A DNA stretch of 64,000 nt, taken from the NCBI GenBank assembly GCA_963729325.1, contig CAVSNS010000033.1, positions 186,001-250,000 on the forward strand, read 5' to 3'. Each line of letters starts with the position of its first letter. Position 1 is the stretch's first letter. This stretch comes from JABCYV01 sp963729325 (GTDB lineage: Bacteria > Acidobacteriota > Terriglobia > Terriglobales > Acidobacteriaceae). The position numbers were made by a program, and so were the translations under genes. The notes under the pieces were generated by a model. It had not been told where the DNA came from and made no database searches. It saw nothing but the letters and a program-made list of their open reading frames with translations. Shown here one piece after another: positions 48,584-58,494 of this stretch.

Positions 48584-48601
48584 GGCGATTCTCCTCGGAG
48601 C

Positions 48602-50026
48602 TTATCGCACCACCCATTCCTTGACCCTTCTCAGCACTGATTCGGGTGCCTCCGCTTCCAACTCCACCAGGCCGTCCTTGTAGTGACGGGCGTAAATCCG
48701 CGAACGGGCCTCGAGCAGCGCCAGCATCTTTCCTTCTTTCTGAGGCACGCGGAGCCGAACTCGACTAAGAGGATCTTCCTCCAGCATCTGGTCGATTCGG
48801 TCCAACAGCGTGCTCATCCCGATACCTTTTGTCGCCGAAACTTGCACCGTCACCGCGTCGTCCCGCAGTGACTCTCGCTGCCGCGGAGGCAGCAAGTCAA
48901 TTTTATTCATCACATGCAGCCGCGGCTTTCCGTCCGCTTCCAATTCCTTCAACACCTTTTCCACCTGCGCATCTTGCTCCGCGGACAGGGGGCTGCTGGC
49001 ATCAGAGACGTGCAGAACCAAGGCGGCCCGTTGCACTTCTTCCAAAGTGGCGCGGAAAGCCGAAACCAGCGTGTGAGGCAAGTTGCGGATGAAACCCACC
49101 GTGTCTGACAGTAACACCTTCCGCCGGGAGGGCAAGTCGACCGAGCGAATTGTCGGATCCAAAGTGGCGAACATTCTGGGCGACTCCAGAACCGCGGCTT
49201 GGGTCAGAGCATTGAACAGCGTTGACTTTCCCGCATTGGTATAGCCGACTAACGCCACGGTCGCCACCGGAACCGACTCCCGCCGCTGCCGCTGTTGCGC
49301 TCGAATGCGCCGCACGTTCTCGATTTGTCCTTTGACGTGACGGATTCGCCGGTAAATTTTCCGCTTATCGGTTTCCAGCTGAGTCTCGCCCGGACCGCGG
49401 GTACCGATGCCGCCGCCCAGTTGCGACATCTCGATACCGCGTCCACCCAACCGTGGCAGCAGGTACTCGAGCTGGGCCAACTCCACCTGTAACTGGCCTT
49501 CACGGGTGCGAGCGTGCTTGGCAAAAATGTCGAGAATGAGCTGGGTGCGGTCAATCACCCGCGTGTTGACAACTTTTTCGATATTCCGTTGCTGAGAGGC
49601 GGTGAGGTCGTGATCGAACAGCAAGAGATCGGCGGAGACCGAAGCTGCCGCGCCCGCAATCTCTTCGAGTTTGCCTTTGCCAATCAAGGTGGCAGGATCG
49701 GGCCGGTCGCGGCGCTGCAGGAACTCGCCCGCAATCTCGGCACCCGCGCTCGTGGCTAGGGAACGGAGTTCGTCTAGCGATTCCTGGGCACTGAATTCAG
49801 GAATGTGGGGGACTTTGGAAGTTACAGCTAGCCTGTTTGCGTCGCGCGCCTGCTGCGCGCCGCCAGTAAGGGCGCCCTTTGTATGTTTGGCACCAACTAC
49901 AGTTCGGGAGCGGGTGCGATAGTCAAGGCCAACTAGAAACGCGCGCTCCTTCAGTGTCCCAGTTGTAGCCAGGGAGGAGTGGAGATCGCTAGTCTTCCGG
50001 GAAACTGTGGATTCTGGACCGCGCAA
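48602..50026 (-). CDS. hflX: Ribosome-associated GTPase HflX
   Basis: The HflX N-terminal domain (KERAFLVGLDYRTRSRT, ATLIGKGKLEEIAG, FDHDLTASQQRNIEK, VIDRTQLILDIFAKHARTRE) is followed by the glycine-rich GGRGIEMSQLGGGIGTRGPG linker. The G domain has G1 GYTNAGKS, G3 DTVGFI, G4 NKID and G5 SATKG. HflX splits stalled 70S ribosomes. It follows hfq by 12 bases, the conserved hfq-hflX order. Confidence 0.95.
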   Translation of the reverse strand: MRGPESTVSRKTSDLHSSLATTGTLKERAFLVGLDYRTRSRTVVGAKHTKGALTGGAQQARDANRLAVTSKVPHIPEFSAQESLDELRSLATSAGAEIAGEFLQRRDRPDPATLIGKGKLEEIAGAAASVSADLLLFDHDLTASQQRNIEKVVNTRVIDRTQLILDIFAKHARTREGQLQVELAQLEYLLPRLGGRGIEMSQLGGGIGTRGPGETQLETDKRKIYRRIRHVKGQIENVRRIRAQQRQRRESVPVATVALVGYTNAGKSTLFNALTQAAVLESPRMFATLDPTIRSVDLPSRRKVLLSDTVGFIRNLPHTLVSAFRATLEEVQRAALVLHVSDASSPLSAEQDAQVEKVLKELEADGKPRLHVMNKIDLLPPRQRESLRDDAVTVQVSATKGIGMSTLLDRIDQMLEEDPLSRVRLRVPQKEGKMLALLEARSRIYARHYKDGLVELEAEAPESVLRRVKEWVVR

Positions 50027-50037
50027 CGAGGAACGCC

Positions 50038-50358
50038 TTATCCTTCTGTGCCTGTGCCCGACGGCCGGGAACCCGTGATCGGCTCTGGCGCCGCGGTTGG
50101 GGTTGGGGCGGCAACCACAGTAGGTCTGTCGCCGTGACTGTGCACCGCTCTCCCCATCGCAACTGTAGAAATGGCATGCTTGAAGATCAACTGCTCCTGG
50201 TTATTGGTTTCGAGCACGACAGAATATTTGTCGAAGGAACGTATGCGGCCTGTCAACTTCACCCCGCTCAATAAATATATGGTGATATTGCTCTTCTCTT
50301 TGCGGGCTGTGTTGAGGAAGGAATCCTGAATGTTCTGCGCTGCCGGCTTGTTTTCCAT
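50038..50358 (-). CDS. hfq: RNA chaperone Hfq
   Basis: 106 residues. Sm1 is seen in QDSFLNTARKEKSNITIYLL with GVKLTGRIRSFDKYSVVLE, and Sm2 in QLIFKHAISTV, where the family has IYKHAIST. A disordered Pro/Thr-rich tail follows. AGGAGATCGGCA precedes the ATG. Binds small RNAs and mRNA A-rich sites. Confidence 0.95.
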   Translation of the reverse strand: MENKPAAQNIQDSFLNTARKEKSNITIYLLSGVKLTGRIRSFDKYSVVLETNNQEQLIFKHAISTVAMGRAVHSHGDRPTVVAAPTPTAAPEPITGSRPSGTGTEG

Positions 50359-50471
50359 TGCCGATCTCCTAGGCTCTTGCGACTACGAACCAAGCTCTCA
50401 CGTCGGCGGCCAGTTTCTTTAACCTTACGATACGGCCTTGTCGTTCACTTTTCAAGCCAGCCTTTTGGTGG

Positions 50472-50602
50472 TGGTGCAGTTTGAGTCATCCTGGAGCAAG
50501 CGCTCTTTGCGCCACGAAGGATCTGGGCGAGCCGTGCGAAGCGTCGCTTCCTTTGCGACGCAATATCTCACGGTTGGCTCGCTTCCTTGTCAAACTGCAC
50601 CA
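50472..50602. repeat. MITE-like element with 13-bp terminal inverted repeats
   Basis: TGGTGCAGTTTGA (50472-50484) is the exact inverse of TCAAACTGCACCA (50590-50602). Inside, GCGAGCCGTG pairs with CACGGTTGGCTCGC and CGTCGC with GCGACG, so the whole 131 bases folds into a branched structure. It lies in the 455-base spacer between the divergent hfq and PuuD-like genes, where no protein gene is seen. Confidence 0.6.
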
Positions 50603-50813
50603 ATACCAGCCTTTTCCACCAGTTGACATGCGGTCTTTGAAATGTAAACATGCCACCACCTCAAATCTACACCAGCCAAATATCGGGATGCGGCATGCGC
50701 CCCATCTCGAAGTCATTGTCAAAGGCCTGATGTTTCCATTCGTTTCGTGGCGCTCCACTGCCCTCGGGCGCCGGGGCCTCGCTTTACACTTTGCGGTTAG
50801 CGGAGAAAGTCTT

Positions 50814-51542
50814 ATGCAGCATCTGATTGCTTTGGCAGTCTTATGGGTGATGCCTACTCACACCGGCACCGAAGCGCTTGCCATCCTGCTGCGCTGGGTC
50901 CATCTTGTGGCCGGAATTACCTGGGTAGGATTGCTTTACTTTTTCAATCTGGTCAATGTGCCCTTCATGAAACAGGTTGACGCTGGCATGAAGCCGAAGG
51001 TGTTTCAGTTCATGACCATGCCGACGCTGCAACTATTCCGCTGGAGTGCGCTGCTGACGGTCTTCGTCGGCTTCTGGTACTGGGCGCAAATTTACGTCGC
51101 GGCCGACGCGACGCGCATGGGCGTCAGCGGCGGGAGCACAATTGGTCTGTTCCTGCTGATCTGGATCGGAGCTTGGGGAATTCTGTTCTTTGTGATTTCG
51201 CGGGCGCCTAGCGGATACGTGCTCGGCGCCATTACCGCCGTCGTAGTGATTCTTGCCGGATGGCTGTTTGTGAACTTTACCCCGTAGGTCAGGATGACAA
51301 CCACGTCCTCTCCATCGGCATCGGTGGCGGGACTCGGCTTCATTATGTTGTTTAACGTCTGGGGAATCATCTGGCCGAACAACAAAAAGATCATTCGAGG
51401 GACCCTCGCCGGCACTCCTCCCGCAAACGCGGCGGTCCTGGCCCGGCAAGCGTTCCTGGCGTCACGGACGAATCTGTTCCTCTCGGTCCCGCTGATTTTC
51501 TTTATGGCCGCCAGCTCCCACTACACGATTCTGGGGAGGTGA
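50814..51542 (+). CDS. PuuD/urate-oxidase-N-type membrane protein (two compensating indels)
   Basis: ATG 50814 follows CGGAGAAAGTCTT. Membrane helices include ILLRWVHLVAGITWVGLLYF, then GLFLLIWIGAWGILFF and AITAVVVILAGWLFVNF. The frame meets TAG at 51285, yet QDDNHVLSIGIGG is readable in another frame. The original frame then resumes as LGFIMLFNVWGIIWPNNKKI and RQAFLASRTNLFLSVPLIFF. Both motifs belong to the membrane domain of PuuD-like urate hydroxylases (PF06181 as I recall). No cytochrome c domain follows, so activity on urate is uncertain. Indels are near 51283 and 51336. Confidence 0.7.
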
Positions 51543-51568
51543 CACCAAATCTCTATCGAAAAATAAAA

Positions 51569-51588
51569 GGAGGCTCTTTCGAGCCTCC
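51569..51588 (-). terminator. Rho-independent terminator for TonB receptor 2
   Basis: On the minus strand GGAGGCTC-GAAA-GAGCCTCC is followed by TTTTATTTTT. It lies 25 bases past the receptor stop and also between convergent genes, so it can serve the minus strand best. Confidence 0.85.
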
Positions 51589-51613
51589 TCACAAAAGTCC
51601 TGACTGCGGCAGA

Positions 51614-54600
51614 CTAGAACAGCAACTTCACGATGATCGATATCGTACGGGAGTTGCTGGGGAAGACTGTCTTCGGTTGGTTGAAGTTCGCGTTCCCTGC
51701 ACTGACGTAGCTCAAGTACTGCTGGGTAGTCGTAGTGAACGATTCCACGTCGTTCACTCCGTAGTTCGTGCCCGGGTTGCCGCTGGGAATGAGCTGCGAA
51801 TGGTTCAAGATGTTGGCGAACTGCCCGCCCAGCCGGAATTTGAATCGCTCTGTGATGTTCAGGTTCTTGTAGACGCCAAGATCCAGGTTGTTTGTCGGTT
51901 GTGTTGCCAGCGTATTACGGCCGTCAGTCGCCAATGCCCCTTTTCCAGCTACTATGTAGTAGGCACTGGGGTTAGTAGCGAGATACGCTACGACCTGCCC
52001 GGCGTTCGGCCCAGCAGTAGCCGTCAGACCTGTGATGTCGCTGCCGAGCCCGCGATTGCCACTGCGATTGATCACCGTACGATCACCCGCAAAGTCACCA
52101 TTCAGGTTGGAGTCGACAGCGGACTGCGCGGTCGCCCACTCCGGAGACTCATAGGTATAAGCTGGTGCGAACGTCCAATTGCCGACGAGATTCTTCATCA
52201 TCCAATTGCCACCCTTGAAATACGGCAGGTCATACACCGCCGCCAGGGTGAAGCGATTGGTTCGAGACAAAGCCGAGACGCTTCTATCTGCGCCAATGTT
52301 CTGGAAATCCTGGCCACGGCGAGGAGTTAGATAGGAGGTGAAGAAATCCGCCGTGGAATTGTCGATGGTGCGGCTGTAAGTGTACGCTGCCGTAAACTGC
52401 AGCCCATTACTGAAACGCCGCGAGAGCGAGGTCTCCAAGCCGTGATAGTTCGATGATCCGAATGGACAATCACAGACTATGTTGCTGTTAAACCCTTGCG
52501 CTGTGTATTGCGGGATAAACGCTGGTCTCGCCGCAGATAAGCTGGCCACCGTGTTGGTCAGAGAATTAAGCGTAGCCTGGGATGGCGCTTGCAGATACGT
52601 GGGCAGAAAAGCCTGAGGGGTTACTCCGGCTTCCTTATTGATTCTTGTCTGATTGTCGAGGTGTACGCCTCGCGTTCCAACGTATCGAACTTCGGCCGTG
52701 TAAGACTTGTTGAAGGAGTGTTGAACTCCCAGGTTCCAATTGATCGAGTACGGATACTGCGTTTTGTTCGGAATCCAGTTCGAAGTAGTCGCACGGGCCG
52801 TGGCTTCATCAAGCGCTGTGACTGGTGCTGCGCCGGCAAACCTCCACCGGCATAGAAGCCTGGAGTGATGGCTGCAACATCATTCGTCGCACCGATTTGT
52901 GGAGGCACAGCCAGAATCCCGATGTTGTCGTAGAGCAAGTCATACGCCATACCGAACCCGCCGCGTATCGACGTCGTACCGTTAGTTCCTGGAGAGTAGG
53001 CAAAACCAATGCGAGGCGCAAAGTCATGCTTGGGGGCCTGCGGCTTGCCGAATATAAGTGGCTGATTCGTACCCGCGACGGTAATGCTGGGAGTGTTTGA
53101 TATCGCGTTTAGAATTTGTTGGTTTTCGCTCTGCGGGGTGCTGTTGTATTCGTAGCGCACGCCAAGATTCAGCGTGAGGTGCTGATTCATACGAAAGGTA
53201 TCGTTCGCGTACCAATAAGCCCCGTATTGGTTCCCATAGTATTCGTGTGCGCCCGTGCTGCGCTCGCCAAAGAGGTCAGGCGCAAAGTCTTCCATGAAGA
53301 GTTGGGTGCTGCCGTATTCGTAATCACCCCGCTGGCGCTGGGTGAAGTTCTGCGGCGTAATATAAAAGCGGTACTCACCGCCAAACTTCAGGGTGTGTTT
53401 ACCTTTGGTCCAGCTCAAATTATCCACAACCTGGTAGAGGTTTTGGATGACGAACTGAGGTGCGTTGGGGTCGGGTCCAAGCTGCAGGCCCGAGCCCAGA
53501 TCAAAGAATACGGTTTCTGGGAAATTGGCTCAGTCCTTTCCACGGAAAGTTACCTGCGGGGGTGACGTTGAAATATCGGTTGTAGCCAACCCGCAATTCA
53601 TTTACCAGCGCAGGTGTGAAAGTATGGTATTCACCCAGGGTGAACAGGTAATACTTGAACGGCGTCGATCAGATAGAATTCCGGCAAAGCCGCATTCGTG
53701 TCGATGAGTGAGTTACGGTTGAAGATAAAGCGGCCGCGAATCTGATCTTTTTCAGAGATGTTAGCGTCGGCGCTTTGCACAAAGTTTTCGTAGTTCGCGA
53801 ATGCCGCCCCAACGATCGGGACCGTACCGGTCTCTACGGTGCCTGCGGGACAGCTGCCGTTAGCAGGCGCACTGTAAGGAGTTGCCTGTCCAGGAAAGCC
53901 GCCCGACTCGCCCTGGGCAGCGGGGAGCTGGCCATTGTATTGGATGCAAGTCACCGCCGAACCCGCGGCAGCGAGCGGTATGTATGTCTTGAAGTTGGCG
54001 AAGTTGTGTGGCGTTGAGATTGGGGTCGGCCGCAATAGCGGCCAAGCCGGCGGCCGTAGGAGTAGACACGCTACCGCCGCTGGAAGCGAAGAGTCCCAAT
54101 GGGTTACGCTCATAATTGGTAAAGAAAAACAGCTTGTTCTTGATAATCGGCCCGCCAAAAGTTCCACCGTAGCGGTTGCTGTCATAGCGCGGATTCGACT
54201 TGAGCCCCTGAATGACCCAGTAGTTGTCCAGGGCGTTCAGGTTGCGGTTTCTGAAGTACTCATACAGCGATCCGTGAAAACTATTGGTTCCGCTCTTGAC
54301 CGTGGTATTGAATTGCCCGCCGGAGGAGTGGCCGAACTCGGCATCGAACTGGTTTTCCAGCACCGAAAAGTTCTCGACCGCGTCAGTTAGGAATCGTGAT
54401 CAGATTGCCGGTCACCGACTTGTTGTTGTTGTCCACGCCCTCCACGGTGAAATTGTTGTCGCGAGGGCGCTGGCCGCCAACTGACGGTCCCGCTCCCAGT
54501 CCCAAGCCGCTGACGTTGGCAACGCCGGGGCTCAACAAGGAGAGGTTCAAAACCCCCCCCGAGGCGCCGCCCGTGGAGGTAACGCCCAAGTCTTCGGAGT

Positions 54601-55043
54601 ATCTAGCCTCAAAGGTCGATTGCAGTTGCGCCGACGTAGTGTCAATTGTCGGCGCCTCTCCCGAGACTTCGACCGTCTCTGTAGCAGCCCCGGGCGTGAG
54701 CGTCACGTTGACCGTACCGGTGGCGTTCAGTACTACTGGAGCCAGCTCAGTGGTGGTTCGAAAGCCGCTGGCCTTTACGGCGAACCTGTAGTCACCGACC
54801 GGCAGGTTATCAAACCGATACTGACCGGTGTTGTTCGTCCTACTCGTGACTGCTAATCCCGTGGCCACATTCGTGGCAGCTAACCTCGGCATTTGCCACT
54901 GCGGCGCCCGTGGAATCCACAACAGTACCCACCATGTTGCCGCTGATGGCTTGGCCGTAGGCCAGGCCGACGCTCAGTGCTAGCAGGCTCAACAATGCGA
55001 TAGCTAGCGCGAAAACCTTCAAGCTAGAGGCAGTTCGATTCAT
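51614..55043 (-). CDS. Oar-like TonB-dependent outer-membrane protein 2 (multiply frameshifted)
   Basis: ATG 55043 follows AGGAGAAATCGC; the signal peptide ends AYGQA. The regulatory domain (ISGNMVGTVVDSTGAAVANA, then GQYRFDNLPVGDYRFAVKA) is followed by the plug (NNFTVEGVDNNNKSVTG, QFNTTVKSGTNSFHGSLYEY, GGTFGGPIIKNKLFFF). A barrel ending IIVKLLF comes last. The protein is split over frames 54840-55043, 54383-54922, 53860-54363, 53631-54185, 52621-53427 and 51614-52549, requiring at least six indels. Probably one transporter of about 1,130 residues; ligand unknown. Upstream 55044-55278 is AT-rich with GCACAAGTGTGC at 55121-55132, a possible operator. Confidence 0.78.
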
Positions 55044-55278
55044 GCGATTTCTCCTCAAGAAATTCAAAATAGCCGGAGAAAGTAGCTAAACGGGGCTCGG
55101 CACGCGACCCAAATCACCAAGCACACTTGTGCAACTGCCATTCCAAAACAATCAGTAATAACAGTTAATGTTTTGTTACAGTTACTGTGGCGACAAGATG
55201 TTATTCATATAGAAAATCGGATAGACTGTCTCGTTATGATATGAAATCCTGTATGTCCTCAGGGCAACCCTGTAGTCC

Positions 55279-55642
55279 TTGAGGCAAAATAGGAGTGTGG
55301 ATTCGGAGCTCTATCTTCGGGGAATCAAACTGTTCAACAGCGGCGCTTACTTCGAGGCCCATGAAGTGCTCGAAGACGTTTGGCGCGCCGCCCCGGTCCC
55401 TGAAAAGAAGTTTCTGCAAGGTTTGATTCAGGTTGCAGTAGGGCTTCACCATCACAGCAAGGGAAATGTCGTCGGTGCGCGCTCGCTGTTGGCTCGCGCC
55501 GTCCAAGAACTTGTCGGCTTATCCGGAAGACTTTGGCGGAATCCGGTTGCCGGAATTGCTGCACTCGCTCGCGCAGTGGCAGCGCGCGCTGGCGGAAAGC
55601 AAATCCGTCCCGCCGGCGCCGCGGTTCGTCGTCAATTTCTAG
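55279..55642 (+). CDS. DUF309 protein (frameshifted)
   Basis: SGAYFEAHEVLEDVWRAAP and FLQGLIQVAVGLHHHSKGN are the hallmark DUF309 helices with E-x-H-E and H-x-x motifs. A one-base change near 55505 lets the protein continue NLSAYPEDFGGIRLPELLHS and LAQWQRALAE, ending at TAG 55640-55642. Start TTG 55279 or GTG 55297. Function of this family is unknown. Divergent from TonB receptor 2. Confidence 0.7.
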
Positions 55643-55968
55643 TCAATCCGTCCTTAGTCGGCGAAATACGCGCTCGGCATCCTGGCGCCGAGTTGATGAG
55701 TCTGGCAGAGTCCGCTCAGCATGACGAGGATCGAGACATCCAAAACCGGGCCGTTTCCTTTCATGAAGAGGCTCTCCCGACGAATCCTTGTCGCAGATTT
55801 CCGTTTGAGCTTCGTGCCGCGGTCAACCCACAAGGCAAACCATCCCGAATTACGAGGCCACAAATCTTGGCTCCCACTGTTTCGCGCACTGAAGCGCTGA
55901 CTCGATAGGCACTTATCTCTAATCGTCATTGAAAACAGGAAACTTATTGGCTTTGTTTCGTAAAAAGC
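55643..55968. other. Gap without recognised gene
   Basis: About 325 bases. Open frames here have no recognisable relatives; some carry over from frameshifted DUF309. Confidence 0.4.
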
Positions 55969-57021
55969 CTAGCTCCTTTTACCCAAATTAATGTTAAGAG
56001 GCGGCGGCACGTTTTCGCCTCTGCGCTGCCGTTGCAGACGCTCCAATTGGTCCATCGCACGATAAAGCTGTCTGTCTAAGTGATTTTCGTAGCGGAGAAG
56101 TTTATCCGTTGCATCTGCCGGAGGCAGGCTAAAGGCTTCGCCCTTCAGCGTCTCCTGTGAGTTCCTCGCGCCTCGAAAGCGTATTCCTCGAAGGGTTAAT
56201 CCTCTCCAACTGATGGTCGATCAAATGTGACGACATCTGCGCGCTTCTCTCTCAGCTTCTTTGTCTTCCAGGGCTCCAAGTGGTTGGCTTTCCGCTTTGG
56301 CTGCGTGGCGGACCGGCGTACAGACACTGAAGCGCGAACAAACAGTCCCAAAAGCCGAATTCGCCGAAAAAAGCACCTTACGAATTCGTTCCGAGATATA
56401 ACCATCGTTGAGCATTTCTGTCTTCGCTCTTTTCCAGAAGTGCACTCAGATATGCCAGGCCGGAATGATGTCCCCGCAATATAGTCTGGGCACTTGCATA
56501 GCAACACCAGTCAATCGAACAAGGTATCTGGTCAGCAGGATTCTCGGCGGCTGAAGAAACCTAAGTCCATATTGGATAAGGCCACGAAAAGATTGACCTG
56601 GTCTGAATTTCGCAGTACCCGGTCCACTGCCATCGTGTCAAGCCGCCTGCGTATTTCTCCATTCTCAGCACGAATTACACGGGCTTTCCTCCACCAACAG
56701 GTGGCAATCGTTTGTACGAGCGAATCCTCGATCACACCAACAGGTTCGTAATATTCCCACAGTCCTGTCGATCAATGCATGAAACTCTTCCAGATTCTCT
56801 TCACCGTCCCCCGCCGTGATCACGACCTCCCGGGCAAGCAATCCATGTTTAATGGCGTTTCGAGCCACAGTGCGTTTCCCCCGCACGGTTTTCGGTCCGG
56901 TGGCGCGAAGCGCGTTTCTACGGTTGGCCTGGACTTTGCGTTCCGATACCGGCCGTTTTCGAGCAGAATTTTCCGGTGACGGTTGGGTAGAGAAATTTTT
57001 TGAAGGTTGAGGTAGAGACAT
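55969..57021 (-). pseudogene. Broken gene of the GPKT-NAxKHGL family
   Basis: ATG 57021 after GGGAGCACTTTCC. The first frame reads KVQANRRNALRATGPKTVRG and ARNAIKHGLLAREVVI, the signature of a multicopy hypothetical family common in Acidobacteriota and Planctomycetes. Other frames continue VIEDSLVQTIATCWWRKARV, GEIRRRLDTMAVDR and finally YENHLDRQLYRAMDQLERLQ before the stop at 55969. At least three frame changes are needed. Family role unknown; its copies often lie near mobile DNA (recollection). Confidence 0.6.
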
Positions 57022-57372
57022 GGAAAGTGCTCCCGAATGACCGAGTATGAGCATCCGCGGCGCGAGCGTAGCCGTCCCCGTCGCTCCACCTCTTGTACCC
57101 TTTCTCGGGCTACGAGCTGTGGATTGTGCCCTTATCTATAAGTCTATGCGAAAAACCTCCGGGAGAGCGCGCGCAGGGTGTGTTACGAAAGTTACCCATT
57201 CTGTGGGGTGCGTTCGAAGGGAGTTGCGTGACTCGAGTGCTTGGCGCCAGCGCCGGTAAGCTTATCGTTCCGTTTCTTCGGGTAATAGCCAATCGAAAGA
57301 TTTTACGAACTATTGGGACGACCAGAACGACCGTTACTTTCGCGGAATAGGCAGGGCCTGCGGGAATTCCAG
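57022..57372. other. Gap without recognised gene
   Basis: About 350 bases; I see no coding frame with a plausible product. It lies upstream of the decayed gene and downstream of the XRE regulator on the minus strand. Confidence 0.4.
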
Positions 57373-57597
57373 CTAGTTTCCTCCCCTTAAAATCCAGTCG
57401 ACGCTTTTCCGAAATCGTTCCGACAGTAGAATCAAAACTTCTATACTGGGGGCGGCTTGTCCCCTTTCAATTTTCGAGAGCTGACCTTGCCGGATGTGCA
57501 GAACGGCCGCTAATTCTTCTTGTAAACCGTCTCCCCTTAAGTTCCTAATCCGAGAACCGATTGCCACCAAATCCGTTTTGGGTCTATGGACGCCCAA
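57373..57597 (-). CDS. XRE-family transcriptional regulator, 74 aa
   Basis: A compact HTH_3 domain: IGSRIRNLRGDGLQEELAAV, LHIRQGQLSKIERGQAAPSI and VLILLSERFRKSVDWILRG. It starts at TTG 57597, five bases after GAGG. It is divergent from the five-gene cassette; the palindrome at 57616-57645 lies in the shared upstream region, so it probably represses that operon and perhaps itself, like phage CI-type or restriction C regulators (inference). Confidence 0.85.
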   Translation of the reverse strand: MGVHRPKTDLVAIGSRIRNLRGDGLQEELAAVLHIRQGQLSKIERGQAAPSIEVLILLSERFRKSVDWILRGGN

Positions 57598-57606
57598 AAT
57601 CGCCTC

Positions 57607-57645
57607 TTGAGTTTATATTCCATATAGGATATTCTATATGGGATA
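57607..57645 (+). promoter_or_regulatory. Promoter overlapped by a 12-bp palindromic operator
   Basis: TATTCCATATAG (57616-57627) and CTATATGGGATA (57634-57645) are inverse copies with one mismatch around GATATT. A plus-strand promoter TTGAGT (57607-57612), 17 bases, TATTCT (57630-57635) runs through the palindrome, so a bound regulator would block it. Distance to the first cassette gene is about 110 bases. Confidence 0.65.
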
Positions 57646-57753
57646 CTCTTATAGCCAGCCAAGGCCCAGCATTCCTTATTTGTACCCCATGTTGGGCGAG
57701 TAGCCAATTGACTTTACGGGATCTGAATCACGAAACAAAGACGGGAGCGGGCG

Positions 57754-58494
57754 ATGAAGAAATCAAAAAACGCGGCAATGGCTGAGACTATCTGGGGGAA
57801 ACTCTCCCAATTTGCTCTCGATGCTTTGGAGGACATCACAAGAACGCACGCCCTGCGCATTGCCTCGAGTGACCTCCTCTATCTAGGTGGTAAGTGGTAT
57901 GTCACTCACTCCGGTCTCCTGGGAATAGCCCGCCGAAAGCGTTGCATAGGAATTCAGGTTCGTCCTGCTGCTGAGTTCTGTGACCCGGCATCTTCGCGTT
58001 GGGTGTTCAAGGCGACCGTTTACAAATCTCGAATCTGCAAAGGATTCGGCGGCTACGGCGACGCCGATCCGTCCAATGTTTCGCCCCTGGTCCACGGCGC
58101 CGAAATGCGAGTCGCAGAAACACGCGCCGTGAATCGCGCTTTGCGCAAGGCCTACGGCATCGGCATCTGCTCGGTCGAGGAGATCGGTTCGTTTGCCGAA
58201 CCGACTTCTTCCTCTCGGGAGTCGAAGAAGCTTCCGCCCCAGCCCGTCAACGGGAACTACGGCGGCCCCAAGGTCCGCGACCGGCTGTGCCAGATCATCC
58301 GCCAGCACCAGCTCGATGCCACCTTGGTCAAGGCTTACGCCATCGACTTCTGCGGCACCAAGACCCTGCGCGAAGCCTCTCGCAAGCAGGTAGAAAACTT
58401 CGTCGCGCATCTGGCCGATTGGGCCGAGAAAGACCGCAACGCACTGCTCTGTCAGCTCAACAGCTATCTTGCCAGCAAGGAAGGTGCTGCGTGA
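57754..58494 (+). CDS. Cassette gene 1: possible ssDNA-annealing-type protein
   Basis: 246 residues, unrecognised with certainty. The core alpha/beta region (ITRTHALRIASSDLLYLGGK, YKSRICKGFGGYGDADPS) ends in HGAEMRVAETRAVNRALRKA with YGIGICSVEEIG. This is reminiscent of the T-x-A-x-x-R-A-L helix in Erf/Rad52-type annealing proteins. The C-terminal 75 residues after a Ser/Pro linker form a small helical domain (RDRLCQIIRQHQLDATLVKA). It overlaps the next gene by GTGA. Annealing activity is a guess from pattern and from the nuclease neighbours. Confidence 0.55.
   Translation: MKKSKNAAMAETIWGKLSQFALDALEDITRTHALRIASSDLLYLGGKWYVTHSGLLGIARRKRCIGIQVRPAAEFCDPASSRWVFKATVYKSRICKGFGGYGDADPSNVSPLVHGAEMRVAETRAVNRALRKAYGIGICSVEEIGSFAEPTSSSRESKKLPPQPVNGNYGGPKVRDRLCQIIRQHQLDATLVKAYAIDFCGTKTLREASRKQVENFVAHLADWAEKDRNALLCQLNSYLASKEGAA

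Noticed and set aside
50481..50813. An N-terminal extension of the PuuD-like protein encoded by the open frame upstream
   Set aside because: The frame passes through the inverted-repeat element and the extension has no membrane or domain features; ATG 50814 has a good ribosome-binding site.
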